The notes under the pieces were generated by a model, which saw only the letters and a list, made by a program, of their open reading frames with translations, did no database searches and was not told the DNA's origin. Of a stretch of 64,000 bases of DNA, positions 34,218 through 42,862 are shown piece after piece. Made by a program: the position numbers and the translations under genes. Position 1 is the stretch's first letter; the number at the start of each line of letters is the position of its first letter. This DNA comes from Dehalococcoidia bacterium (GTDB lineage: Bacteria > Chloroflexota > Dehalococcoidia > GIF9 > AB-539-J10), in the NCBI GenBank assembly GCA_016930935.1, contig JAFGFT010000005.1, positions 1-64,000 on the forward strand, read 5' to 3'.

Positions 34218-35879
34218 ATGAGAAGCGACATTACCAAAGTGGGGCCGGAGCATGCAGCTACGAGGGCGTTGCTCCACGCCGTCGGCGTTGACGATTATGA
34301 GATGGGGCTTCCGTTCGTAGGTGTGGCAAATAGCTTCAGTGAAATCGTACCCGGTCACGTGCACCTGAGGACTATTGCCGAGGCGGTGAAGGCAGGTATC
34401 CGGGAGGCAGGTGGCACCCCGTTCGAATTCAACACCATCGCAGCATGTGATGGTGTGGCGCAGGGTCATGGTGGGATGCGCTACATTCTTCCCACTCGAG
34501 AGGTTATTGCGGATTCAATCGAGCTTATGGCGGAGGCAAACCAGCTCGATGGCCTTGTGTTCATTCCAAATTGCGACAAGATTGTGCCGGGCATGCTGAT
34601 GGCCTGTGCCAGGGTCAATATTCCCTCCGTGTTTGTGAGTGGTGGTCCGATGCTGACGGGGCGGATGCCTGACAAATATGACGAGCAACTCGACGCGGCC
34701 TCGATGCTGGTGGCTCTGGGCGAACTGACCCGCGGAACACTGTCGGCCGAGCGCATGAAGGAGATGGAGCACTGCGTTGCTCCGGGATGTGGCAGTTGTT
34801 CCGGAATGTGGACGGCCAATACCATGAACTGCCTCACTGAGGCGATAGGTATGGGACTGCCGGGGAACGGCACGGTTCCGGCCGTGTTTGCCAATCGTAT
34901 CTGGCTTGCAAAACAGGCGGGACGACAGGCTGTGGAACTTATCCGCCGGAATGTGTTGCCGAGTGACATCATTACTGCTGCCTCTTTGCGCAACACGTTT
35001 GTGACGGACATGGCCATGGGTGGCAGCACCAACTCCGTGCTGCATCTGATGGCCATTGCCCATGAGGCGGGTTTGTCCTTTCCGATAGACGAACTCAACA
35101 AGATTCGGGCGGCGACTCCCCAGCTTACGAAGCTTGCCCCTGCCTCCAACTATCACCTTGAAGACTTCTATTACGCTGGTGGTATCCAGGCACTCATGTC
35201 CCGTATCGGGGACCTTCTCGATACGAGTGCCATGACCGTGAACTGCAAGACCGTTGCAGAGAATACGGCGGCGGCGAAAGTGTATAACGAAGACGTTATC
35301 CGCCCGCGCAGCAATCCCTACAGGGAGACGGGCGGACTCACGATTCTGTATGGCAACCTGGCGCCGGACAGCGCGGTTGTGAAGAGCGGAGCCGTACTGC
35401 CCGAGATGCTTGTGCACAGCGGCCCGGCACGAGTGTTCGATAGTGAGGAAGAGGCGGCAGAGTCTCTGGCGGGCCAGAACATCAAGCCCGGCGACGTGGT
35501 TGTCATCCGCTACGAAGGCCCGAAGGGTGGACCTGGAATGAGGGAGATGCTTGACTGCACCTCACTTCTCAAGGGCCTTGGCCTGGACAAGAGTGTTGCA
35601 CTTGTGACCGATGGGCGCTTCTCAGGAGCGACGAGCGGGGCGTCGATAGGGCATGTGTCTCCCGAGGCTGCGGAGGGTGGTCCGTTGGCGGCTGTGAGGG
35701 AAGGCGACATCATCAGTATCGATATACCGAATTGTCGACTCGAGGTCGCGTTGAGCGAAGAGGAAATCAAGAGCCGACTCGCAGAAGTGCCGGCCTTCAA
35801 GCCTCGTGTGCAGAAGGGATACCTTCTCCGCTACGCGCAGCGTGTTTCCTCCGCCAGCAAAGGCGCCATCGTAGGCTGA
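34218..35879 (+). CDS. ilvD: Dihydroxy-acid dehydratase
   Basis: The 553-residue protein matches IlvD over its length. Cluster cysteines lie in [13 protein letters not shown] near residue 122 and [20 protein letters not shown] near 195, with [15 protein letters not shown] near 80 and [20 protein letters not shown] near 475. It removes water from dihydroxyisovalerate and its homologue in branched-chain amino acid synthesis. GAGGAGGAACACAGAAAT precedes ATG 34218. No ilvB/ilvC genes are nearby. A very stable hairpin follows. Confidence 0.97.
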   Translation: MRSDITKVGPEHAATRALLHAVGVDDYEMGLPFVGVANSFSEIVPGHVHLRTIAEAVKAGIREAGGTPFEFNTIAACDGVAQGHGGMRYILPTREVIADSIELMAEANQLDGLVFIPNCDKIVPGMLMACARVNIPSVFVSGGPMLTGRMPDKYDEQLDAASMLVALGELTRGTLSAERMKEMEHCVAPGCGSCSGMWTANTMNCLTEAIGMGLPGNGTVPAVFANRIWLAKQAGRQAVELIRRNVLPSDIITAASLRNTFVTDMAMGGSTNSVLHLMAIAHEAGLSFPIDELNKIRAATPQLTKLAPASNYHLEDFYYAGGIQALMSRIGDLLDTSAMTVNCKTVAENTAAAKVYNEDVIRPRSNPYRETGGLTILYGNLAPDSAVVKSGAVLPEMLVHSGPARVFDSEEEAAESLAGQNIKPGDVVVIRYEGPKGGPGMREMLDCTSLLKGLGLDKSVALVTDGRFSGATSGASIGHVSPEAAEGGPLAAVREGDIISIDIPNCRLEVALSEEEIKSRLAEVPAFKPRVQKGYLLRYAQRVSSASKGAIVG

Positions 35880-35904
35880 TTGCTCTCTGAATGAAGTGCT
35901 ACAC

Positions 35905-35944
35905 GGAGGGGGCATCGCGGGTTGGGACATGCGATGCCCCCTCC
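35905..35944. terminator. Strong hairpin between convergent ilvD and the methyltransferase operon
   Basis: GGAGGGGGCATCGC (35905-35918) pairs perfectly with GCGATGCCCCCTCC (35931-35944), 14 base pairs around a 12-base loop. No T-tract follows on either strand, so it is an RNA barrier or a two-way terminator of the less usual type. Confidence 0.65.
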
Positions 35945-35956
35945 AGTGTGTGATAT

Positions 35957-36286
35957 CTAGCGTTCTTCTCGTTGGAAGGAGACGGCAACGTCCCTGGGCA
36001 GGGCCACACCGACCGCGACCTCAATCGCCTTGGCCATTGCAGTGGGCCCCGGGCAGCCGGCGTGCTTGATGGTGCCGAACATGACGGCATGAACCGAATG
36101 TGGGTGTCCCGGCCTTAGCGCCTCGCGCCAGTCAGCCCCGTCCATCTGCTCGGCCGCCTCTCTTAGCATCTCACAATTGGTCTCCACGCTCACATGAAGC
36201 TGCGTTGCGCCATTCTTTGAGACGTTGATAGTGGCGCGCTGGCCACAGATTCCGCAATTTACGTTCACTACTGTCATCCTGTGCAC
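35957..36286 (-). CDS. Small cysteine-rich protein, last gene of methyltransferase operon (DUF6951-like)
   Basis: The 109-residue protein begins VVNVNCGICGQRATINVSKNG and has further cysteines in ETNCEMLREAAEQM and HAGCPGPTAMAKAIEVAVG. The C-x-x-C, C, C pattern could bind metal, and the remaining sequence alternates strands and helices; it resembles DUF6951. GTG 36286 follows AAGGAAGAA; ATG 36277 is the alternative. It lies 10 bases after the URO-D gene 1 stop and so is probably co-transcribed. A role in corrinoid or cluster handling for the methyltransferases is only an inference from position. Confidence 0.7.
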   Translation of the reverse strand: MHRMTVVNVNCGICGQRATINVSKNGATQLHVSVETNCEMLREAAEQMDGADWREALRPGHPHSVHAVMFGTIKHAGCPGPTAMAKAIEVAVGVALPRDVAVSFQREER

Positions 36287-36296
36287 TTCTTCCTTC

Positions 36297-37346
36297 TCAC
36301 AATTTGCCGAGTTCTCTTGCGGCCTTCACCATCGTGTAGAGGTTGAAAGGCGGTGTCTTTGGAGGAAAGCCACAACCTGACATGAGGACGTAGCCCCGCG
36401 GGGCGAGTCTCGCTTCCTCGATGTTTGCAGCGCAGGCGGCGTAAACCTTGTCGGGGTGTCCGTTCTGAATGATTGCAGGCTCCACGTTGCCGGCTATGAC
36501 GCTTGTCTCTCCAAATTTCTGTATCGCGGTCGTCAGCGAAACCTCGTGTCCGAAACTGAGCAGTCCGGGGTCTCCCATCGGAATCTGTGCCCAGAAGTCC
36601 AGGTTCAGATTCTGGTCTCCGCAGACATGCGTCACAATGTGCCCGATGCCCATCTTCAATACCGCCCTGTGGACCTCTATCGTGTAGGGGAGAACGAATT
36701 CCTCGAAGTGGCGTGCAGAGAGTACCTGGTTTGAGGCGGAAGGCTCGGCGTTGTAGAAGAGAATGTCTTTTCCAAAGGTATCCACCCAGAGTTGTGCCGT
36801 GTTGATGAGATACTGTGTGGCAAGTTCCATCAGGTGATGAGCGATGGGTGGTTTCTTTATCATCCATCGCGCCATCTTCTGTACGCTGCACAGGCTGGCG
36901 GCAGTGGTGAATGCACCATTCGTCGGTGTGATGACGGTTGCTCCTGCTGCCTTAGCAGTGCGCGAGTGAGCCAGTCCAATCGGTATTGCCCCCGCGGTAG
37001 CCAGATTGTCAGGCATCTTGAGTGCCATCACTTCTTCCTCGGTTGTTGCGGGGTAGCGGACCGCCATCGGCGCCTGCTGGAACTCTCCTTCGGGCATCCG
37101 TATCTCGCCGCCAAACTCTGACGTGCCGGATACGCCGTAGGCATAGTTGGGGTATCCATCATAGCCGTACTGTTCATGTGCCCACAGCTCCGCTTCGCAG
37201 CTCTTCTGCCCATCTGCGTACGCATCTGTGACTGTGCGACCGGCATTGAGTGAGGCGAATCCACGTGCCCCCAGGGGGAATACGGGAATCAGGTCCAGTT
37301 TCTCACCCTTGAGAAGTCGGCTTACGCGGTCATTGCCCATGCCCAT
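36297..37346 (-). CDS. URO-D-fold corrinoid methyltransferase, copy 1
   Basis: The 349-residue protein belongs to the uroporphyrinogen decarboxylase superfamily, MtaA/CmuA-like group. It begins NDRVSRLLKGEKLDLIPVFP and has the zinc-ligand pattern H-x-C (THVCGDQNLNL, near residue 238) and a later cysteine (LMSGCGFPPKTPPFN, near 326). Uroporphyrinogen decarboxylase lacks this pattern. Relatives move a methyl group between a corrinoid protein and an acceptor or donor. GGAGGAATATCACC precedes ATG 37346. It is the most diverged of the three in this operon. Confidence 0.88.
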   Translation of the reverse strand: MGMGNDRVSRLLKGEKLDLIPVFPLGARGFASLNAGRTVTDAYADGQKSCEAELWAHEQYGYDGYPNYAYGVSGTSEFGGEIRMPEGEFQQAPMAVRYPATTEEEVMALKMPDNLATAGAIPIGLAHSRTAKAAGATVITPTNGAFTTAASLCSVQKMARWMIKKPPIAHHLMELATQYLINTAQLWVDTFGKDILFYNAEPSASNQVLSARHFEEFVLPYTIEVHRAVLKMGIGHIVTHVCGDQNLNLDFWAQIPMGDPGLLSFGHEVSLTTAIQKFGETSVIAGNVEPAIIQNGHPDKVYAACAANIEEARLAPRGYVLMSGCGFPPKTPPFNLYTMVKAARELGKL

Positions 37347-37430
37347 GGTGATATTCCTCCACGCAGTAGTCGGCTACAGTGTACAGCGAACGGCTGGCAA
37401 GTTTGTGATGCCTGTTTTCGCTGGTTCGTC

Positions 37431-38477
37431 CTACTTGTAGTACCCGAAGTCCTCTATGGCTTTCTTCATCATGTAGACGTTGAACGGTGGCGCCATGGGT
37501 GGCAGTTCGCAGCCCGGCATAAGCATGAAACCGCGAGGGGCGTTCTTCGCCTCGAGGATGCAGTCCCTGCATGCCTCGTAGACTTCCTTGGGGGTACCCG
37601 TCTGGATGAGTGACGGGCGCACGTTGCCGAGGATGAGGCATGAGTCACCGAAATACTCTATCGCCGTGGTCAGCGTGACTTCGTGACCGAAGGTGACCAT
37701 GCCGGGGTCGCCCATGGGTATCTGTGCCCAGAGGGGCAAGTTTGCGTTCTGCTCCCCGCATATGTGGTAGAGGATGTGCTTGATGCCCATGGAGAGCATC
37801 TTCTCGTTGGTCTCCTTGATGTAGGGCAGCACGAACGTCTCGAACTGCTTCGGGGAGATGATGTTATTGGCGGCCATCGGTTCCCACAGGTTGGGAATGA
37901 CGTTCTCTGCGCCGAACGTGTCAGCCCAGAGGCGCGCGACGTCGAGCATGTGCTCGCTGGCGATGCGGAGCAGGTGGTGTGCGGCATCGGGCTTCTTGAG
38001 CATCCAGCGGCAGAGAAGGCTGGGTGGACAGATGTTGCCGGCAACGCTGAAATTGCCGCCCATGGTGACGGTGATGGGTTCCTCATGGTGCTGTTGCAGC
38101 TTCGAGAACTCCATCGCGAGCGGCAGAGAGCCTGCCGAGGTGACGTCGGGCATGGAGAGGGTATCAATGTCCTCTATGGCGTTGACGGGAAATCGAACGT
38201 GGGAAGGGGCCTGCTGCCACTCTCCCTCGGGCATCTTAATCTCACCGCCAAACTCCCAGCCGCCGTAGGAGGCGTACCCGTAATCGGGACCGCCGTCTAT
38301 GCCGTACTGTTCGAAGGTCCACTTCTGGGCCTGAAAGCTCTTCTGCGGGTTGTCATACATCTCAGCGGTGGTGTAGCCGACGTTCCTGGCGCAGAAGCCG
38401 AGCAGGAAGTGGTAGAGAGGGACACGGTCGACTTTCTCGCCGCGGAGAAGCGCTTCTACTCTGTGGCTGTTGCTCAT
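37431..38477 (-). CDS. URO-D-fold corrinoid methyltransferase, copy 2
   Basis: The 348-residue paralogue starts SHRVEALLRGEKVDRVPLYH and shows YHICGEQNANLPLW (zinc H-x-C), PMGDPGMVTFGHEVTLTTA and LMPGCELPPMAPPFNVYMMK near the end. AGGAGAAGACACC precedes ATG 38477. It lies directly after the corrinoid-protein gene (11 bases), so it is the most likely partner to be made in step with that protein. Either methyl donation to the cobalt or transfer to tetrahydrofolate is possible; the sequence does not decide. Confidence 0.9.
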   Translation of the reverse strand: MSNSHRVEALLRGEKVDRVPLYHFLLGFCARNVGYTTAEMYDNPQKSFQAQKWTFEQYGIDGGPDYGYASYGGWEFGGEIKMPEGEWQQAPSHVRFPVNAIEDIDTLSMPDVTSAGSLPLAMEFSKLQQHHEEPITVTMGGNFSVAGNICPPSLLCRWMLKKPDAAHHLLRIASEHMLDVARLWADTFGAENVIPNLWEPMAANNIISPKQFETFVLPYIKETNEKMLSMGIKHILYHICGEQNANLPLWAQIPMGDPGMVTFGHEVTLTTAIEYFGDSCLILGNVRPSLIQTGTPKEVYEACRDCILEAKNAPRGFMLMPGCELPPMAPPFNVYMMKKAIEDFGYYK

Positions 38478-38488
38478 GGTGTCTTCTC

Positions 38489-39142
38489 CTATGCTGCCTG
38501 GAGCATCTTCTCGGCCTTGGCCACTGCCTCGCCGGCATTGTCGCCGTAGTCGTCGGCACCGTAGGACATGGCGATATCGAGGTTGAGAGGAGCGCCGCCG
38601 ACGAGGACATGGACGTTGGGGTCGGTGGCCCGCAGCATCTTGATAATCTTGGGCATGGCAAGCATGCTCGTAGTCATGAGCGCGGACAGCCCTACGACTT
38701 GTGCGCCGTTGATTTTCTGTTCTTCGGCGAAGCGCTCAATCTTGACGTCGGCTCCGAGGTCGATGACCTCCCAGCCTGCGGCGTCGAACATGACCTTGAT
38801 GAGGTTCTTGCCGATATCGTGGATATCCCCCTCAACGACGCCGAGCATAATCTTCTTGGTCTGCGCCGTCGTCTTCTTCGGAAGATGAGGTCGGAGGATG
38901 TCGAGTCCGGCGTAGAGGGCATCTGCGCAGAGGAGCAGTTCGGGAACGAAGTACTCCTGGCGTGCGTACAGGTCGCCGACGGTCTCCATGCCTTTGGCGA
39001 GTCCGCCCATGATGGCCTCAAAGGCATCGACGCCTTCTTCGACGGCGGCGTTGGCCATCTTGATGGCGTCGTCTTCTTCGTACTCAACGACGGCGTCGTG
39101 CAGCCCCTTCAGAATCTCTGCTGTTCTCTCGTTGCTTGCCAC
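38489..39142 (-). CDS. Corrinoid (B12-binding) methyl-carrier protein
   Basis: The 217-residue protein has an N-terminal helical cap (about 1-90, YARQEYFVPELLLCADALYA) and a C-terminal cobalamin-binding domain. The cobalt-ligand motif is GVVEGDIHDIGKNL (D-x-H-x-x-G), followed by LSALMTTSM and GGAPLN, the lower-ligand and nucleotide-tail contacts. This is the MtbC/MttC/MtaC type that carries methyl groups between methyltransferases. GTG 39142 follows AAGGAGAACACCT. It is the only corrinoid protein for three methyltransferases here, and no reductive activase (RamA-like) gene is seen in the window. Confidence 0.95.
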   Translation of the reverse strand: MASNERTAEILKGLHDAVVEYEEDDAIKMANAAVEEGVDAFEAIMGGLAKGMETVGDLYARQEYFVPELLLCADALYAGLDILRPHLPKKTTAQTKKIMLGVVEGDIHDIGKNLIKVMFDAAGWEVIDLGADVKIERFAEEQKINGAQVVGLSALMTTSMLAMPKIIKMLRATDPNVHVLVGGAPLNLDIAMSYGADDYGDNAGEAVAKAEKMLQAA

Positions 39143-39167
39143 AGGTGTTCTCCTTGTGATGTGTTAT

Positions 39168-40214
39168 TCAATACCAGCCGTGGTCGTGCACGGCCTTAGT
39201 CATCTGGAAGACGTTGAATGGTGCGGACATTGGAGGCAGTTCGCAACCGGGTGAGAAGATGAAACCTGCAGGAACCTTCTTGCCTTCTTCGACTATGCGG
39301 GTTGTCTCTTCGTAGACTTGTTGGGGCGTGCCGGTCTGTATGAGTGCGGGGTTGATGTTGCCGAAGATAATGTCATCAGGGAAGTACTGAGCGGCGGTCG
39401 CAATTGCCACCTCGTGACCGATGCTGATGATGGAGGGGTGTGTGCACAGGTCGATTGTGGCGAGGTAAGGGAGGTTGAGGTTCTGCTCGCCACATATGTG
39501 AAGCCCGAAACCACGAATCGGGAACCGGTTCAATCGCTGGTGAAACTCGACGTGGTACGGGAGGGCGAATCTTTCAAATTGCTTGGGGGAGATGATCTGG
39601 TTGGATTCTGACGGAGAACTCATCCATACATACACGTTCTCTGCGCCGAAGGTCTCGACCCAGTACTGGAACACGTTGAAAGTGTGCTCGATGGCCATGC
39701 GCAGAAGGTGGTCACACAGATGAGGTTTCTTGAGCATCCACTTGCAGAATTGCTGCGTGCCACATATGTTTGCGGCCATGCAGAAAGCGGACCTGGGGAA
39801 GAATGTGGCGGGGAGACCATGCTGTCTCTGGAGCCGGGAGAATTCCAGGGCGGCGGGTATGCCTCCAGCGGACCTCGGGTCGGGCATCTGAAGGCTGAGT
39901 ACTTCTTCCTCGGTTGTGGCCGGGAAGCGGCTTATGGAAAGGGCGCCCTGGTACTCGCTTTCAGGGAACTTGACGTCGCCGCCAAAGTCCCAGCCCCCCA
40001 GGATTGTATGGCCGAACATCTGGGGAATAAGTTCCCAGTCGTACTGCTCCGCCGTCCAGAGGCTTGCATTGAATGCTTTCTCAGGGTCGTTGTAGGCGCT
40101 GGCAATTGTGAAGCCGCAATTGCGGTTGCTGAAGCCGGTGCTGTTTCCGTGGATGGGAACTCTGTCGACCTTCTCTCCGCGGAAGAGCGCCTCGATTCTG
40201 TCGTTGTATCCCAT
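39168..40214 (-). CDS. URO-D-fold corrinoid methyltransferase, copy 3
   Basis: The 348-residue paralogue starts NDRIEALFRGEKVDRVPIHG, has the zinc H-x-C in LHICGEQNLNLPYL near residue 239 and FSPGCELPPMSAPFNVFQMT near 325. ATG 40214 is chosen over the track start 40256, with AGAGAGGG upstream and because the extra residues lie in the hairpin region. It is first of the methyltransferase cluster after a strong hairpin and 25 bases before the corrinoid gene. Substrate-side residues such as NSTGFSNRNCGF differ from copies 1 and 2. Confidence 0.9.
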   Translation of the reverse strand: MGYNDRIEALFRGEKVDRVPIHGNSTGFSNRNCGFTIASAYNDPEKAFNASLWTAEQYDWELIPQMFGHTILGGWDFGGDVKFPESEYQGALSISRFPATTEEEVLSLQMPDPRSAGGIPAALEFSRLQRQHGLPATFFPRSAFCMAANICGTQQFCKWMLKKPHLCDHLLRMAIEHTFNVFQYWVETFGAENVYVWMSSPSESNQIISPKQFERFALPYHVEFHQRLNRFPIRGFGLHICGEQNLNLPYLATIDLCTHPSIISIGHEVAIATAAQYFPDDIIFGNINPALIQTGTPQQVYEETTRIVEEGKKVPAGFIFSPGCELPPMSAPFNVFQMTKAVHDHGWY

Positions 40215-40244
40215 GAAATGGACCCTCTCTTTACAAATGCACGG

Positions 40245-40279
40245 CGACTCCGACATGGGGATGTCCCATGCCGGAGTCG
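40245..40279 (-). terminator. Long hairpin between the TatD-like gene and the methyltransferase cluster
   Basis: CGACTCCG-A-CATGGG pairs with CCCATG-C-CGGAGTCG (14 of 15 positions) around a 5-base loop. It sits in the gap between two gene groups on the same strand. The sequence after it is not T-rich, so it may be a partial terminator or an RNA-processing and stability element that sets different levels for the two groups. Confidence 0.5.
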
Positions 40280-40296
40280 TTCTGGCGAATTGTTGT

Positions 40297-41091
40297 TCAG
40301 GCGATGCCGTAAGCCCTTCTGGGGTTATCCCACAGCACCTTCTCTATGTCAGCCTCGGTCATGCCCAGGCGTTTCATCTCAAGAGCCGTCTTTGGCACTG
40401 CGAGGCTGTCCGATTCCGGTATGCCCGAGTCGCTGTCGACAAGGATAAGGTCCATGTTTCCTGCCTTGACCATCTGGGCGGCCTCAGGAGCGCGCACCTT
40501 GCGGAACGGCTGTATGGTGATGCCTGCCCAGCAGCCTGCATCTGTAATCATCTTGACGCACGTTTCATTGGCGTGGTCGATGACGACTTTGGCAGGATTG
40601 ACTTTGTGCTCGGCGATGATGCCGAGGTATCGGTCGACCCACTTGGGTTTATCAGTGAGGGGAGTATGAATGTCGATAGTCTTGTCTGCATCGCGGGCGA
40701 TGTCCATCTGTGCTCGGAGTATCTTCTCCTGCACCGCGAGGTCTGAGCAGGTTGCCGAGTTTGGCTCAAAGCCCACCTCGCCAAGGCCGATGATGTCCGG
40801 TCTCTTTACGAACTCGGGCAGACGTGCGAGTGCAACTTCATAGTCGACGGGCACGCCGACCATGGAGACGCAGGTGCAAACGTACACATCGATGTAGTAC
40901 TTGGCGGCCCTCCACGCGTGGAAGCTGACCATCCTCTCAGCAAAGTCGAAAATCGACTGCGAGGGAATGTCCTTGTAGACCTCCGGCTCGGAGGTGTGAG
41001 CAATGACTGCTTTGACGTTGGAAAGCGCCATCACCTCAAGGTCGCGCTGGTTCAGTGCGGGGATGTGAACGTGGCAATCCATCAATTTCAT
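40297..41091 (-). CDS. TatD-like metal-dependent hydrolase
   Basis: The 264-residue protein has the metal-binding pattern of the TatD branch of the amidohydrolase superfamily: KLMDCHVHIPAL (H-x-H) at the start, GLGEVGFEPNS near 107, TIDIHTPLT near 145, KVVIDHANE near 175, and a late aspartate (LILVDSDSG). TatD proteins are nucleases or hydrolases, but many stand-alone relatives act on small molecules. Here the operon position between AcnX and methyltransferases argues for a small-molecule role. AAAGGAGTCTGGAA precedes ATG 41091. Confidence 0.85.
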   Translation of the reverse strand: MKLMDCHVHIPALNQRDLEVMALSNVKAVIAHTSEPEVYKDIPSQSIFDFAERMVSFHAWRAAKYYIDVYVCTCVSMVGVPVDYEVALARLPEFVKRPDIIGLGEVGFEPNSATCSDLAVQEKILRAQMDIARDADKTIDIHTPLTDKPKWVDRYLGIIAEHKVNPAKVVIDHANETCVKMITDAGCWAGITIQPFRKVRAPEAAQMVKAGNMDLILVDSDSGIPESDSLAVPKTALEMKRLGMTEADIEKVLWDNPRRAYGIA

Positions 41092-41109
41092 TTCCAGACT
41101 CCTTTGTCT

Positions 41110-41526
41110 CTATGACCGTTTGGTGATTGTGACGACGCCGCTGTAACCGTCGACGGCTACAGTGTCGCCAGTATCTATCACTTGGGTTGGGTCCTGATTC
41201 AGTTCTGTGACTGCAGGTATGTGCATCACGGTTGTAGCGAGAGCTATCTGGGGATTTACTTCCTTGACCAAGATGGCCGCTGGCTGACAGCCCGCAACTC
41301 TGCACACGTGAGCTGCATGGGAAAAGGCAGAGGAACCTTTGCCTGTCGTGAATACCAACACCTTCCCCTTCACGTTCTGCCCTTTCAGGCTGTGCCCAAG
41401 TTCCGTGACGATCCCGGTCATGGGGTCAACGCCTCCGCACCAGGAGATGGCCTCAGTTGTGACGAGTGCTTCACCCTTGGCTTCGCCCGGAGCTACGGGG
41501 CGTCCCTGTAGTGCTATCGATTTCAT
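41110..41526 (-). CDS. Aconitase X small (swivel) subunit
   Basis: The 138-residue protein is the DUF126 small subunit of type II aconitase X: GRPVAPGEAKGEALVTTEAI, GKVLVFTTGKGSSAFSHAAH (the conserved serine loop of the active site) and MHIPAVTELNQDPTQVIDTGD. It pairs with the large subunit coded just upstream, to which it is joined by a four-base overlap (ATGA). Characterised two-subunit AcnX enzymes are mevalonate 5-phosphate dehydratase in archaea and cis-3-hydroxy-L-proline dehydratase in bacteria. Confidence 0.92.
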   Translation of the reverse strand: MKSIALQGRPVAPGEAKGEALVTTEAISWCGGVDPMTGIVTELGHSLKGQNVKGKVLVFTTGKGSSAFSHAAHVCRVAGCQPAAILVKEVNPQIALATTVMHIPAVTELNQDPTQVIDTGDTVAVDGYSGVVTITKRS

Positions 41527-42809
41527 CTCAGTTCACCTCTCCATTGGCCTGTGATGGCAGCGTCCACGCAATCCAGCATGCTGCCGTACCAGACGTTCTC
41601 GTAGCCTCGTAGACCAGTCATGTAGTAAGTAATCTTGGCAGCGTCAGTTGCCACAACGCTTGAAGTGGGGAAGTAGATGTTTATCGGGCAACTGTCCACG
41701 ACAATGTGTGCACCGGCTGCTTCAATTGCTTCTGCATATCCGCTTCTGGCGGCTACCGTCTCGATTGACCTGGCCGTATAGACAAGGAGGAGAGTATTCT
41801 CGTTGACCTTCTTTCCTTCTAGAAGGCGGGCAAGTTGAGCCATCTGGCGGATGGAATAGTGCGGGCATCCGATCGTTACAACATCCACGAGGTCTTTGCT
41901 GGAGTTGTTAAGCCGTTCGTAACACTCCCTCCGTTCGCGCGTACCGTACTGTATGGCTTGCTTGGGAGAAAGCCCTCCTGTGGCTTCCTCAAGAGAGTGT
42001 GCTTCCGGCGTCACTCCAACCATGTGGTACATCTCAATACCGCCGCAACTTGCACCAGTAGCGCACAAACCCTTAAGCATATCTGCATTGGGATGGTGTT
42101 TCCCGCATGGGTATATTGGAATTTCCGTGCCTATGGTTCTACCTACATGACAGCCCATGAGTTCGTAGTCCATCACGGTGTCGAGGCTTATCGCTTTCTC
42201 GTCCACCTGGACAAGTGTTGTTCCCCTGCGATTCTCCTTGAGGTGGAATCCCCATAGCGGAGTCTTGCCCGTCAGTGCGGACGAGAACGAGCTCTCGAGT
42301 CCCTCTATGTTTGTGCGGGCACCAAGTACTGCATTTGCGTAGGAAATCGCGGATGACTCTACCCATGCGACGTGTTCGCCGAACACAGGGGTGTTTCCGC
42401 ACTGGTATGGTGTACAGGTCCCCGTGACGCTGATACCGATTCGTTTGCAGTAGTGTTGCGTGGCTGCAATCAGGTCCTGCAGTATCTTCGGTGCTTTGAC
42501 TAGATCGGCGTGTCCATTTGCGAGGTCGATAGTGAAGAGATGGTTCGTTGTGAATGCTTTCACATTGTCCACCATGAGCTTCTCTTGGCTGTCCAGAAAA
42601 TACTCGCTTGCGATGGAATCTATATCTATCGGGTACTTGAACACGTCGGTATAGCTGAACAGCCCCGAGAGTATAAATACGTTATCCACATCCACGAACT
42701 CAGCAGCGCCAAGTGCGTCTCCATACTTGACCAGCAGTTCCATGGCTTTCTGGCGGACCAGTCCCTCTTTTCCGTCAAGCATCCTTAGTTCGTCAGTCTT
42801 CAGTTTCAC
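41523..42809 (-). CDS. Aconitase X large (catalytic) subunit
   Basis: The 428-residue protein is the DUF521 large subunit of aconitase X. Cysteines expected to hold the cluster are visible in VTGTCTPYQCGNTPVFGE, VDVVTIGCPHYS and VVDSCPINIYFP. GTG 42809 follows GGGAGCATAG; the gene overlaps the small subunit by ATGA. The enzyme is a dehydratase of unknown substrate; cis-3-hydroxyproline-type and mevalonate-phosphate-type activities are the known options. Neither proline racemase nor mevalonate genes are seen nearby, so a third substrate is possible. Confidence 0.93.
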   Translation of the reverse strand: MKLKTDELRMLDGKEGLVRQKAMELLVKYGDALGAAEFVDVDNVFILSGLFSYTDVFKYPIDIDSIASEYFLDSQEKLMVDNVKAFTTNHLFTIDLANGHADLVKAPKILQDLIAATQHYCKRIGISVTGTCTPYQCGNTPVFGEHVAWVESSAISYANAVLGARTNIEGLESSFSSALTGKTPLWGFHLKENRRGTTLVQVDEKAISLDTVMDYELMGCHVGRTIGTEIPIYPCGKHHPNADMLKGLCATGASCGGIEMYHMVGVTPEAHSLEEATGGLSPKQAIQYGTRERRECYERLNNSSKDLVDVVTIGCPHYSIRQMAQLARLLEGKKVNENTLLLVYTARSIETVAARSGYAEAIEAAGAHIVVDSCPINIYFPTSSVVATDAAKITYYMTGLRGYENVWYGSMLDCVDAAITGQWRGELR

Positions 42810-42862
42810 GTTCTATGCTCCCTTCTCTTCCTGCGTGGCCATTTCTTCTTCGGGTGGTGGAG

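Noticed and set aside
34035-34469. 144-residue minus-strand ORF overlapping the start of ilvD.
   Set aside because: Antisense shadow of a clear ilvD gene, with no ribosome site.
36297-40214. The three URO-D-fold genes as haem-pathway uroporphyrinogen decarboxylases.
   Set aside because: They carry the zinc H-x-C plus C pattern of methyltransferases and lie with a corrinoid protein, and no other haem gene is present.
41523-42809. Large AcnX subunit as a citric-acid-cycle aconitase.
   Set aside because: Length, DUF521 sequence and the separate DUF126 small subunit identify aconitase X, which is a different enzyme type.
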